DNA of 64,000 bases, taken from NCBI RefSeq assembly GCF_002154725.1, contig NZ_MTAW01000219.1, positions 61,802 to 125,801 on the forward strand, in the 5' to 3' direction. This DNA is from Nostoc sp. 106C. GTDB lineage: Bacteria; Cyanobacteriota; Cyanobacteriia; Cyanobacteriales; Nostocaceae. Below are positions 28,298 to 37,182 of this stretch, in pieces. Positions within the stretch are counted from its first letter, which is position 1. Each line of letters opens with the position of its first letter. The translations under genes were made by a program, and so were the position numbers. A model generated the notes under the pieces. The model saw only the letters and a program-made list of their open reading frames with translations. It was not told the origin of the DNA and ran no database searches.

Positions 28298-28458
28298 AAA
28301 CTGCACATTACCGCTATTTTTAAGTGAATTGACCAGAAAATAGATAGGCTAATTGATCCGTTTTCCTTGTAAGTAAAAGGTTGGGGATTAGGTCTAGTTC
28401 TTGTAATCTACTAAATTGAATCTGATGTAATAAGTATAAACTCACAAACGTGCAGTTT
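28298..28458. promoter_or_regulatory. Candidate DeoR operator pair
   Basis: The 9-mer AAACTGCAC at 28298-28306 recurs exactly inverted as GTGCAGTTT at 28450-28458, in the region between the divergent transketolase and deoR-like genes. The right copy is 35 nt before the regulator start. Widely spaced inverted sites are typical of DeoR-family repressors that loop DNA. The remaining upstream DNA is AT-rich. Function is inferred. Confidence 0.4.
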
Positions 28459-28492
28459 CAAGACCAAAAACGCAATTTCAGGAAAAATAATT

Positions 28493-29257
28493 ATGTTAAC
28501 TGCGGAGCGCCGACAATTCATCTTGGAAATTCTGCGTCGTGATAAAAAGGTACTGTCAACGGAACTCAGTGCTGTGCTTAAGGTTTCTGAGGATACGATT
28601 CGTCGGGACTTGCGAGAATTAGCAGAAGCAGGACTATTGCAACGCGTGCATGGTGGCGCACTGCTGACTTCGCCAGCTACCGCGAGTTATGCCGATCGCC
28701 AAAAGCAAGCGCCAAAAGAAAAGGAAGCGATCGCGCGCGCAGCCGCAAAATTAGTCTGTCCAGGACAGGTGGTAATTTTAGATGGAGGAACGACAACTCT
28801 ACAAGTAACCCGTCATTTACCTCTGGATTTGCAAGCCACAGTCGTAACAAATAGTCCGCCAATTGCGATCGCATTAGCCGAACATCCCCATATAGAAGTT
28901 GTGATGTTAGGTGGCAAACTCTATAAAAAAGCCTTAGTGAATGTGGGTACTGTCACAATTGAGTCATTACGGATGATTCGTGCAGATTTGTGCATGTTAG
29001 GGGTGTGCAGCTTGCATCCGGAGGTGGGGATTAGTGTACCGAATTTGGATGAAGCTCATGTTAAACAAGCGATGATTGCTGGATCGGCTGAGGTAGTAGG
29101 ATTAGTGACAACAGAAAAATTAGACACAGCTGCTCCCTATGTAGTGGAATCGATTCATGCACTAACTTATCTTGTAACTGCACCGACAGTATCTAACCAA
29201 ATGCTGTCGGCTTATAAAGCTTTAGGTCTGACCATTATCCGTGACGAGTACGAATAA
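28493..29257 (+). CDS. DeoR/GlpR-family transcriptional regulator
   Basis: The 254-residue protein has a DeoR winged helix at residues 1-55 (ERRQFILEILRRDKKVLSTE ... VSEDTIRRDLRELAEAGLLQ, then RVHGGAL). The C-terminal sensor domain is of ISOCOT/sugar-phosphate isomerase type (VILDGGTTTLQVTRHLP, TNSPPIAIALAEH, VMLGGKLYKKALVNVG). Such proteins are repressors released by phosphorylated sugars. AGGAAA precedes the ATG. The divergent transketolase gene and the inverted AAACTGCAC sites suggest that it controls that gene and itself. The effector is unknown. Confidence 0.92.
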   Translation: MLTAERRQFILEILRRDKKVLSTELSAVLKVSEDTIRRDLRELAEAGLLQRVHGGALLTSPATASYADRQKQAPKEKEAIARAAAKLVCPGQVVILDGGTTTLQVTRHLPLDLQATVVTNSPPIAIALAEHPHIEVVMLGGKLYKKALVNVGTVTIESLRMIRADLCMLGVCSLHPEVGISVPNLDEAHVKQAMIAGSAEVVGLVTTEKLDTAAPYVVESIHALTYLVTAPTVSNQMLSAYKALGLTIIRDEYE

Positions 29258-30203
29258 TCTCCAGATTTGATAAATGCGATCGCTATTGACCACCCACTCT
29301 AAATATATGAATAAAAAACTCAAGTATTTAGTGAAGTACTACCTAGGGCATTTCGTTTAGAGTTAGCATTACCTTGTTGGCAACATCTTAGAGGCTGATT
29401 GTACACGATTATCAAGGTCTAAAATCAGGTGTGCTGAGGTATTTTAAGATTATATGAACTATACTACCAATCATGCGCTTAACGCATTTCTACTCTTTAC
29501 ACTTGTTTAGAAACATCTGCTTCCCGATTTTTAAATATCTAATTTAGATTAGTAATAAACCATAATTTTAATAAAGCCAAAGCGGCAAAAATACTGAATA
29601 TTTTATAAATAATTCAAGATTGACATATAAAGTTTTACATCTATCTTTTTGCCTTTTCTACTTTAGTCAGCATCAGCAAAATTCGTTTATATGGTAGCAA
29701 ATCAGATTTTTCCAACACTTGTTGGAAAATCCCTTATTCAAAAACTTATATATTTATTATTTACTTCATTAAATATATAAATTTCTTGGTCATTCTAACT
29801 AAATACTTAAAAATAAAAAAATCAGTAAAATTTCTCTTTTGTAAAGATTGATTATACAAGTATATTGTTGACAGTTGCACTAGCCTAACTGACAAAACAC
29901 TATATCTGCTCAAGGGGTGTTTTCATTTACAAAGTTACTCTTCAGTTAACAACTTAGTAATTACTGCTTTATAGCCTAGTTGTTAATGAATTTTAGAGGT
30001 CTAACCTCATTTTTTATTTTTGAGCGCAGCAATTGTCAAGTTAAAACAATAACTAAAAAACATGAAAATCAGGAATGACATCATCCTGCCATTTTCGTAT
30101 GTATTTTTATCAAGTTAAAATTGCTGTCCAAATAAGTTGAGTCTTCTAGGAAGTGTGACTCTACCTTTTCAATGCTTAATTTTTTATCGCGTCATTTAAA
30201 CAA
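29258..30203. other. AT-rich intergenic region, nothing recognised
   Basis: 946 bp, strongly AT-rich, with many short stops in all frames. I see no gene, no strong hairpin and no repeat shared with the rest of the window. It may hold promoters or a small RNA, but nothing supports a specific call. Confidence 0.55.
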
Positions 30204-30539
30204 ATGCATCAATCTTGCCAAAACCTGATAGCCCTACTTTTAGCCTCAACTTCTGCTTTCATTTTAACTCCATGTCAAGCACAAAGCCAGCCAGAATCAA
30301 ATAACAGCAATGGTCAGAATATTAGCCCTATATCTTCAGAGCTAGCTACTGGCATAGATAAAATCGTGCCATCTCAACCAAGTGATTTGAAGAGTTCTAC
30401 AAATAACAAAGCAGATATCTTGTCTGAAAATTCTAATACTTCCTCTACCACTGCTACTGTAAGTACAACAGCTAAAACTTCTAATTTACGTGTTCCAATA
30501 TCGAGCCGAATTTTTGCTGTACCTTCGATGCAACAGTAA
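30204..30539 (+). CDS. Small secreted low-complexity protein
   Basis: A 111-residue protein with a signal peptide (LIALLLASTSAFILTPCQA, cleavage after CQA). The mature part is rich in Ser, Asn, Thr and Gln (SNNSNGQNISPISSEL, NSNTSSTTATVSTTAKT) and has no domain. Composition and signal suggest an exported or cell-surface protein. No Shine-Dalgarno sequence is evident. It precedes convergently oriented glycosyltransferase genes, but no functional link can be shown. Confidence 0.55.
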   Translation: MHQSCQNLIALLLASTSAFILTPCQAQSQPESNNSNGQNISPISSELATGIDKIVPSQPSDLKSSTNNKADILSENSNTSSTTATVSTTAKTSNLRVPISSRIFAVPSMQQ

Positions 30540-30624
30540 TTAGATTATGAATGAGCAAGTAAAAAATGATGAATAATGAAGGTTCAAAGTTTATACTTCA
30601 CACTTCATCTTGTCCTTATGAGCG

Positions 30625-31839
30625 CTACCCACAACATACTTGCTCATAGTGTTGACCAGCAATCTCCCAGGTAAATTCTGTTTCTACCAGTTGTCTGCCA
30701 GAGTAAGACAATTTATATCGTAGTTGCGGATGATCGAATAGTTGAATAATAGCAGTGATATACTCGGCTGGTACATTTGCTCTTAGCGCTCGTAGGGGTG
30801 TACCAGCACCATCTACCGCTAGTCCTTCTAAACCGCGATCGCTTGCTACTATTGGCACCCCAGCTGCCATTGCTTCTAAAGTTTTATTTTTAATCCCAAA
30901 ACCCGTCCGCATTGGCACGATGCAGACGGTTGATTTATGTAAATATTCCACCATTGAGGGTACACGCCCAGTCACGGTAATTCCTGGTTGTTTTTTCAGT
31001 GCTAAAACCTCTGGTGTAGGATGAGCACCAACAATCTCAAAAGTTGTATCGGGGTAATGTTTCTGGATTTCTGGTAATACTTCTTGGCTGAAGAAGCATA
31101 CCGCATCAATATTTGCTAAATTATCCATTGCACCGATAAAAATTAAGCGATGTCCTCCTGGATCGGCGGTTCTATAAGGAAAGGAAACTAAATCAACCCC
31201 ATTAGGAATAACTGTAATTTCACTATTCGGGTTAAATTCTTGCAATTGAATTTTGTCTTCTTCTGTAGTCACCACAAGGGCGGAAAACTTAGAGCAGTAG
31301 CTTTGCTCGTAACGACGTAAAAGTGGCAGATTAATTTTATCTCTCAATGTATTTTCGGAAATCCCAGTTGCAAGTTGGTTATGACAGCTACCGTAGAGAG
31401 AACTATGAATATTGACTACAGTTCTTAGCTCTTTTTGAAAATGCGATCGCACGTAAATCTCATTGACGCTATGTTCGCAGGTAATAACATCATATTTTCC
31501 TGCTTGTACAACGTTATCAATCCACTCTTGCATTTCAGTTGAGTAGCGATTGAGTACACTCGGCGGTGTTCCCTGTTGCAAAAATGAGCTAAAGCGCTGA
31601 ACTTTCTTTAATATCCCTGCGGATGTTCCTGGTTCTGGGGGACGTTCAAAAACCACTAGACGATCCACACAATCTTCTAACCCTGCTATTTCTGCGTCGG
31701 TGACAGTAGCATCACGTTGAGTTACAAGAGTAATACTATGGCGTTGACTCAGATATTTGAGTAAATTAAATGTCCTGACTTGGGTTCCCCCCCGCGTTGG
31801 TGGATAGGGAAACGTAGAAGATAGCATTAGGATATTCAT
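30625..31839 (-). CDS. Glycosyltransferase, GT4-like (GT-B fold)
   Basis: A 404-residue protein. ATG 31839 (MNILMLSSTFPYPPTRGGTQ) is the natural start; twenty upstream residues are unconserved. The N-terminal domain has the GG-x-x-R acceptor-side loop, and the C-terminal domain shows RLIFIGAMDNLANIDAVCFF, FEIVGAHPTP, ITVTGRVPSMVEYLHKSTVC and the nucleotide-sugar motif GFGIKNKTLEAMAAGVPIVA. It should transfer a sugar from a nucleotide donor in polysaccharide or glycolipid synthesis. It resembles sugar transferases of exopolysaccharide clusters; a GT2 gene lies divergently upstream. Donor and acceptor unknown. Confidence 0.9.
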   Translation of the reverse strand: MNILMLSSTFPYPPTRGGTQVRTFNLLKYLSQRHSITLVTQRDATVTDAEIAGLEDCVDRLVVFERPPEPGTSAGILKKVQRFSSFLQQGTPPSVLNRYSTEMQEWIDNVVQAGKYDVITCEHSVNEIYVRSHFQKELRTVVNIHSSLYGSCHNQLATGISENTLRDKINLPLLRRYEQSYCSKFSALVVTTEEDKIQLQEFNPNSEITVIPNGVDLVSFPYRTADPGGHRLIFIGAMDNLANIDAVCFFSQEVLPEIQKHYPDTTFEIVGAHPTPEVLALKKQPGITVTGRVPSMVEYLHKSTVCIVPMRTGFGIKNKTLEAMAAGVPIVASDRGLEGLAVDGAGTPLRALRANVPAEYITAIIQLFDHPQLRYKLSYSGRQLVETEFTWEIAGQHYEQVCCG

Positions 31840-32280
31840 ATAACTGATGTCTGTAATAACACTAGGAAAAACAATCATATATATATACAATGACCTCAAT
31901 CATTGTTAATTGTCATCATGAATATCCCTTAGATATTTTTTGTGAAACTTTAGTAAATTAAGTATCATAAAAAGCTAATTCCCAATTGCCTAGCAATATG
32001 ATGAATTTACTGTATATCACCATTGAAAGTGTTGTATATACGGAAAATTTTATGGCAATATATAAATCTAATGAGTCTTGTTAATTAAATATACTTACCA
32101 AGGTATGTTAGCAATCCTGAGTTACAAATTATTTTATGGACTTTACTAAGTGTTTTTCCAGTTGAGAGATATTCTTAGGGTAAAATATTACATTCGCGTG
32201 TTAAGATACAAATCATATTAAATAGACTAAACTTATTGATTCGTGTAATTACTTCTAATTAAACAATACTTATTATCATT
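31840..32280. other. AT-rich divergent intergenic region
   Basis: About 440 bp between divergently transcribed glycosyltransferase genes, very AT-rich (for example TATATATATA at 31879-31888). It should contain both promoters, but no clear -10/-35 pair or operator could be singled out. Confidence 0.5.
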
Positions 32281-33228
32281 GTGGCTAAAATTAGTGTTTG
32301 TATTCCTACCTTTAATAGAGTTAATCTACTACCTTACGCTATTGAGAGCGTAATCAAGCAGAGTTACCAGGACTTTGAATTAATTATTTGTGATGACGGT
32401 TCTAGCGATGGTACGCCTGAATTGATGTCACAGTACACAGATAACCGTATTCAATACATCCGTCATCAGCAAAATATTGGTAAAAGTAATAATATGCGCT
32501 CTGGCTTTAATGCAGCTAGTGGCAAATATTTTATAAAATTTGATGACGACGATCGACTAACGCCTGATTTTCTAGCACGTACTGTTGCCATTCTTGAGCA
32601 AGACTCTAGCATAGATTTTGTGGGCACTGACCACTGGATCATCGATATTGATAATGTCCGAAATGATAAGGTAACGCAGGAAAACTCTAGTCGTTGGGGG
32701 AGGAAAAAATTATCTGCTGGTGTTGTCGAGAATTTACTAGAGGTTGTTTTTATTTACCAAAGCTTTCAAGTTGGCGCAACATTATTTCGACGTCAGACAT
32801 TGCAAGAATTGGGATTTATGCTTCCCAATATGCAAAATTGTGAAGATAATGATTTATTTGTGCGGCTAGCTTTAGCTGGAAAAAAAGGCTATTACCTGCC
32901 AGAATTATTGATGGAATATCGCTGCCATGAAGAACAGCAAGGCATTAATCGAGCTATTCCTTATTTATTTGATAAGATTCGGTATTTAGAAAGTTATAAG
33001 TTTGAGTCTGAAAAATTAGAGACAATCAGAAAAACTCGGCTTACTGAAGCTCAGTTGATATTAGGTTTGCGTTTAATTGAAAAAGGTGAAATGCAAACTG
33101 GTAGAGAACTAGTTTTAGCTGGTAAGTCTTTTTCCAATACTAAAGCCTTGACTGGGTTAGGGTTGTCGCTGTTACCAAGTAGGTTGCGTAGTAAAGGGTT
33201 TAAAGCACTGCGAAAAGTCCGGGGTTAG
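32281..33228 (+). CDS. Family 2 glycosyltransferase
   Basis: A 315-residue protein with a GTG start. The GT-A domain is at the N-terminus: ISVCIPTFNRVNLLPYAIES, ELIICDDGSSDGT (nucleotide binding), GKYFIKFDDDDRLTPDF (metal-binding DxD region) and NCEDNDLFVRLALAG (catalytic base region). A C-terminal helical stretch follows. It should add a sugar from a UDP- or GDP-donor to a polysaccharide, lipid or protein acceptor. No membrane helices, so cytoplasmic or peripheral. Specificity cannot be read. Confidence 0.92.
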   Translation: MAKISVCIPTFNRVNLLPYAIESVIKQSYQDFELIICDDGSSDGTPELMSQYTDNRIQYIRHQQNIGKSNNMRSGFNAASGKYFIKFDDDDRLTPDFLARTVAILEQDSSIDFVGTDHWIIDIDNVRNDKVTQENSSRWGRKKLSAGVVENLLEVVFIYQSFQVGATLFRRQTLQELGFMLPNMQNCEDNDLFVRLALAGKKGYYLPELLMEYRCHEEQQGINRAIPYLFDKIRYLESYKFESEKLETIRKTRLTEAQLILGLRLIEKGEMQTGRELVLAGKSFSNTKALTGLGLSLLPSRLRSKGFKALRKVRG

Positions 33229-33304
33229 AGTGTTTTGCGCAAAGGCGCGAAGGTTGGAAATAAGGGAATACCGAAAAATAAATTATCCACTACACATAAA
33301 ATAC

Positions 33305-33334
33305 AATGGTGTGTTACTTGCTTAACGCACCATT
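33305..33334. terminator. Hairpin, possible terminator or repeat
   Basis: AATGGTGTGTTA and TAACGCACCATT form a 12-bp stem (one G-T pair) around a 6-nt loop, followed by a T-rich stretch. It lies about 75 nt after the glycosyltransferase stop. Related GGTGCGTTA segments nearby (33358-33380) and at 52089 suggest that it belongs to a dispersed repeat as well. Confidence 0.4.
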
Positions 33335-33501
33335 TTGATTTTATAGGCGGTGCTTTAGGCGGAACGCCATAACGCACCCTACTGGACTGTCTAGGCTAAA
33401 ATGTTGCAATAAAAAATGTTTGTAGTTGCGCTTTAGCGCCCTATCAATTAGAAATCTAATGCACAACTTTAGCCTTGCCACGCCACTACTGGCTAACTTC
33501 T

Positions 33502-34209
33502 TTACCACTCATCAATAATAGTCAAAATTGATTTTTCTCCTAATCCTTTAACAGATTTTAGTACATGGCGATAATCTTCAAATTCTTTCTTTGGCTGCTT
33601 ATTACGAGCATCTGCTATAACCTTTGCAAGTTTGTCAGCTCCAGAAATTCTAGAGCGCTGTAACTTTTCAGATAGCTGGTGTTTATCCAAAGTATTCAGT
33701 AAATCGAGCGGACTACTCTGCTCACTCTTTTGGGGGATAAGTTTTTCAATTTGTTTAAACTTATCATCTATCCTCTGCCTCTCTTGTATAATTTCTGATT
33801 TAAACTCGTTGAATTGCTTTTCAAGACGTAATTCCAAATTGGATAAGCGCGATGAGTCTGGATTAACTTTTTCAGGTACAGATTTTGATGGTTTATCGGT
33901 AGAAACTAACCCCTCAATAGCTGCGATTTGCTTAACTACTAAATTTTCTATTTTGGGTGAGATCACAAAGGCATTAACCATTTCACCTTTACGAGGATTT
34001 TTTTCCTTTGCCCTAACAGCAGCATAGTACTCAAAATGTCCATCAACTACCGTATAACTTTCTGCACTTACTGCTTTCACAACTAATGGTCTGATAATTC
34101 CTCCAGTTTCTATAATTATGTCTGCAAGACTGTCTAAATCGGACTCCGCAAAATTTGAGCGAGGAACATCAGAAGTAATATCTTTTATATCAACAAGGTA
34201 AAACTGCAT
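33502..34209 (-). CDS. ParB/Srx-fold protein with coiled coil and C-terminal HhH
   Basis: A 235-residue protein. The N-terminal ParB/Srx fold shows LDSLADIIIETGGIIRPLVV and YTVVDGHFEYYAAVRAKEKN, the DGH box replacing the usual GERR motif of chromosomal ParB. A coiled coil spans about 120-165 (LELRLEKQFNEFKSEIIQER). The end, LKSVKGLGEKSILTIIDEW, resembles a helix-hairpin-helix DNA-binding motif. A central ParB HTH is not evident. Its start overlaps the stop of the upstream nuclease-ParA gene as TAATG, so the two are translationally coupled and probably act together. A CTP- or ATP-dependent activity is possible from the fold but unproven. Confidence 0.75.
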   Translation of the reverse strand: MQFYLVDIKDITSDVPRSNFAESDLDSLADIIIETGGIIRPLVVKAVSAESYTVVDGHFEYYAAVRAKEKNPRKGEMVNAFVISPKIENLVVKQIAAIEGLVSTDKPSKSVPEKVNPDSSRLSNLELRLEKQFNEFKSEIIQERQRIDDKFKQIEKLIPQKSEQSSPLDLLNTLDKHQLSEKLQRSRISGADKLAKVIADARNKQPKKEFEDYRHVLKSVKGLGEKSILTIIDEW

Positions 34210-35603
34210 TATTCATAAACCTCCATTTTTTTTAGAACTTCATCTGCTAAAACTTCAAATTCCATAGCAGATTGTTGAGCATTAGTTTTCACTTCTTCTG
34301 CATATTTAATTACAGATTTTGGATCAGGATATTCTAACTCGCCAATTGTGATAGTTTGATTCATACATTCTGAAAGTACTGTTCTATCATAAATAACTGC
34401 TTCCATTAGAGGCAGATTATAACGTTCTAAAATTACATCTCTCTGTTTTGGAAAAGTATATTGTAAAAACTTGGCATTAGTTGAAATCTTAGAAGCAAGA
34501 ACTCCCATAATCTTTATAGAAGGTTTATTCATAACTTCTCTAGATTCATTAATTTGAGCAACAAAGTTTTTTACAGTAGGTAAACCTTGGTTTGCAAATG
34601 GTTTTAAATCTGAAGGTATTATCAAATAATCAGCAGCCATCAGAGCTACTTCAGCATACAAATCTCTAGAAGGGGGAGTATCAATAATTACAATATCATA
34701 GTCTTTTTCTACACGTTTTAATTTGGTAATTAGCCTACTTCTACTGGCCAAGATTTTAGTAAGTTTATCTTGACTTTCAATCAAAGTAATATGAGAAGGT
34801 ACAACGTCAAGCTCAGGATTATTGAAATAGTGGGAATTACGAATAATATCGGGAATAAAATTGAAATCTCCAGCTTCTAGTAAATGGTAAACATTTTTAT
34901 CTCTTAAGTCATCGTCTTCATCAAATTGAAACTTGATTAGTCCCGTAGCAAAAGTTGTATTCGCCTGAGAATCTATATCAATTAAAAGTACGGTATTACC
35001 TTTTTTTCTCAAGGCTGCTGCTAAGTTAACTGCAACAGTTGTTTTACCAACTCCACCTTTATTGTGATAAACAGCAATTGTTTTCATTGAATTTTGCCTC
35101 TCAGTTTTAGGATTTTCAATTAATAAATTAAGTGGAACTTCCTTTTTTGTTAAACTATCTCTACCAATTAAATCTTTAATTTCTTCTATCTTTGTCTCAA
35201 CTTCCTTACCAGAACACTGAAAAACTAGCTGAAGATCATATTGTAATTTTTCATAAATTCTGATTTCCTTGCCATTAGTTAGCAATCCATAGCGCACGTT
35301 TAAGCTTGTTAAATAATGCCTGAGTCTGGGAACGTGATTATTTAAGTTCTGTTTAGGATGCTTTGCCTCCATCACGACACTCAGCGGCGAGTTCGCATCT
35401 AAAACAAAGGGAACCACTTGCGCTGCAAATGCTAAGAAATCCAAGCGGATGCTACCAAGGATAACTTCTTGATGCCAGGTGTCAGGAGTATACCCTAGCT
35501 GTGGTAACAAATATTGAACGATGAGTTTACTTTCAACTTCGCTTTCATTGCGGCACAGTTCAGGATTAAAAGGCAATCTCTTACTCCATCTAGAAAATTG
35601 CAA
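34209..35603 (-). CDS. PD-(D/E)xK nuclease-like domain fused to ParA ATPase
   Basis: A 464-residue protein with a TTG start directly after an in-frame stop; no ATG is available before residue 78. Residues 1-130 resemble type I restriction R-subunit N-terminal (HSDR_N-like) domains: conserved Glu around 20-24, IRLDF (D55), VVMEAKHP (E79, K81) and YGLLTNGKEIRIYE. From 173 a full ParA follows: KGGVGKTT (182-189), LLIDIDSQAN, DIVIIDTPPSRD and LIIPSDLKPFA. The key catalytic residues of both halves appear intact. It is coupled to a ParB-like gene downstream. The fusion is unusual; it could be an anti-plasmid/phage device, a relic of a plasmid partition locus, or a DNA-positioning system with a degenerate nuclease used only for binding. 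Confidence 0.8.
   Translation of the reverse strand: MQFSRWSKRLPFNPELCRNESEVESKLIVQYLLPQLGYTPDTWHQEVILGSIRLDFLAFAAQVVPFVLDANSPLSVVMEAKHPKQNLNNHVPRLRHYLTSLNVRYGLLTNGKEIRIYEKLQYDLQLVFQCSGKEVETKIEEIKDLIGRDSLTKKEVPLNLLIENPKTERQNSMKTIAVYHNKGGVGKTTVAVNLAAALRKKGNTVLLIDIDSQANTTFATGLIKFQFDEDDDLRDKNVYHLLEAGDFNFIPDIIRNSHYFNNPELDVVPSHITLIESQDKLTKILASRSRLITKLKRVEKDYDIVIIDTPPSRDLYAEVALMAADYLIIPSDLKPFANQGLPTVKNFVAQINESREVMNKPSIKIMGVLASKISTNAKFLQYTFPKQRDVILERYNLPLMEAVIYDRTVLSECMNQTITIGELEYPDPKSVIKYAEEVKTNAQQSAMEFEVLADEVLKKMEVYE
35097..35102 (-). promoter_or_regulatory. Internal ribosome-binding site before the ParA half
   Basis: On the minus strand GAGAGG lies 9 nt before an internal ATG (35087, start of MKTIAVYHNKGG), exactly at the beginning of the ParA domain. 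This would allow a separate 292-residue ParA to be made from the fusion gene, giving long and short forms. Confidence 0.45.
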
Positions 35604-36180
35604 TCATGGGAAAGATGCTCATACCTGCTTGATTATGGCATCAACTCAGTAGTTTTAAGTAAAATAATCATTGATAAAATGTAACAAATAATAACAGACT
35701 ATTACTGGGATTTTATAAGTTATATTTATCAACAGTTAGCTTTAGATTGTTAGGGCTTACGGCAATTGCAGGCAGAAACAAAGCTTTGTGATTGTTTCCC
35801 TACCCTACTCGAACAGTGTCAGCGCTAAGCGTACTCCTTCGGAGAACCCACAGGATAGCTATGCGGAAGGCTTTACGCTGGTAATTACGAAATTAGACTA
35901 TTCTTACGCAAGTCCCAGCTGTAAAAAAAGTTTTTTACCCTAAAGAAAGTTTTAACTCGTCTCATGGCTGACGAATGTGAACTTATAAGTATTTACTTAA
36001 TATTTGCGAAGATTCTGCAACTTAAGTCGGCTTGCTATATAATTCTGACTGCCTCAATCACAGTCATGTTACTGGAATCACTTTGTGTATTCCAGAAATA
36101 TTAAATTTAACGAACATTTCCATATATCAGGAGAGATGTACGCTACCTACATGGGGATGCGCCATCAAAGGACTTAACCA
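35604..36180. other. Divergent intergenic region between two ParA genes
   Basis: 577 bp. A dispersed cyanobacterial repeat lies at about 35822-35881 (contains GCTATGCGGAAGGCTTTACG; a related copy is at 43059-43090). No gene recognised. I looked for parS-like palindromes that the ParB-like protein could bind and found none that stood out. Confidence 0.5.
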
Positions 36181-37065
36181 ATGGGATATGTAATTGCAAC
36201 TGCAAATATGAAAGGTGGTGTCGGCAAAACCACCATTACAGTCAATTTAGCTACTTGTTTAGCTAAATATCATGGCAAGCGGGTACTGGTTTTAGATTTA
36301 GATAGTCAAATTAGTGCGACACTTAGCCTAATGTCGCCTTTAGAATTTGCCAAGCGTAGGAAAAATAGAAAGACATTTAGATATCTAATAGACCAAGTTA
36401 TCACTCCGGAACCGAATCCCAAGCTGACGCTTCAGGATATCGTTCACACCCAGGTTTGTAATTTGCCAGGGTTGGATTTATTGCCAGGAGATATCGATTT
36501 ATACGATGAGTTTGTTGTTTCAGAAATGCTGCATCAACAATCTGTTGCTTTAGGTGAACAGGACTTTGAAAATATTTGGAATCGCTTTGAAAGGGTGTTG
36601 ATTAATAACATCTTAAAGCCAGTTCGCGAAGAGTATGATTTTATCATTTTGGATTGTGCCCCTGGCTATAATCTCTTAACTCGTAGTGCTTTAGCTTGCA
36701 GCGATTTCTATATTTTACCTGCTAAACCAGAACCTTTATCTGTAGTAGGTATTCAATTGTTGGAAAGACGCATTGGGCAATTAAAAGACAGCCACGAACA
36801 TGAAACAAAAATCAATATAAAAATGCTGGGTATTGTCTTCAGTATGTCGAGTGCAAATCTCCTAACGGGCAGATACTACAAACAAGTTATGCATCGAGTT
36901 GTTGAAGATTTTGGTGTAGATAAAATTTGTAAGAACCAAATCCCAATTGATGTCAATGTGGCTAAGGCTGTTGATAGTTTTATGCCAGCTGTTTTAATGA
37001 GTCCTCAATCACCTGGTTCTAAAGCATTCCTTCAGTTAACCCAAGAGTTGTTGCAAAAGCTATAG
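36181..37065 (+). CDS. ParA/MinD-family ATPase
   Basis: A 294-residue P-loop ATPase of the deviant Walker type: IATANMKGGVGKTTITVNLA (Walker A), VLVLDLDSQISATLSLMSP, FIILDCAPGYNLL (Walker B) and FYILPAKPEPLSVVG. A long insert at about 55-120 carries an LPGLDLLPGDIDLYD segment typical of plasmid and orphan ParA proteins. AAAGGA lies 9 nt before the ATG. No ParB-like gene follows on this strand; the nearest partner is the divergent ParB-like gene at 33.5 kb. Likely roles are DNA or protein positioning. Confidence 0.9.
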   Translation: MGYVIATANMKGGVGKTTITVNLATCLAKYHGKRVLVLDLDSQISATLSLMSPLEFAKRRKNRKTFRYLIDQVITPEPNPKLTLQDIVHTQVCNLPGLDLLPGDIDLYDEFVVSEMLHQQSVALGEQDFENIWNRFERVLINNILKPVREEYDFIILDCAPGYNLLTRSALACSDFYILPAKPEPLSVVGIQLLERRIGQLKDSHEHETKINIKMLGIVFSMSSANLLTGRYYKQVMHRVVEDFGVDKICKNQIPIDVNVAKAVDSFMPAVLMSPQSPGSKAFLQLTQELLQKL

Positions 37066-37072
37066 TCAGTGC

Positions 37073-37123
37073 TGAGGAGCCACTGCGGTGGACGGGTTCC
37101 CCGGCATAGAGCAAGTGGCGTTG
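37073..37123. repeat. Dispersed GC-rich repeat, copy 1
   Basis: The sequence around GGACGGGTTCCCCGGCATAG matches, as reverse complement, units at 43109-43233 and resembles 40309-40355 and 46863-46940. All share a GGGAAACCCG-type core flanked by a CACTGNCTCC-type motif. Confidence 0.7.
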
Positions 37124-37182
37124 CTGAGTCAGGAGTGAGGAGTTAAGAGTTATATTCTTCACTCCTCACTCACGGCTAATTT

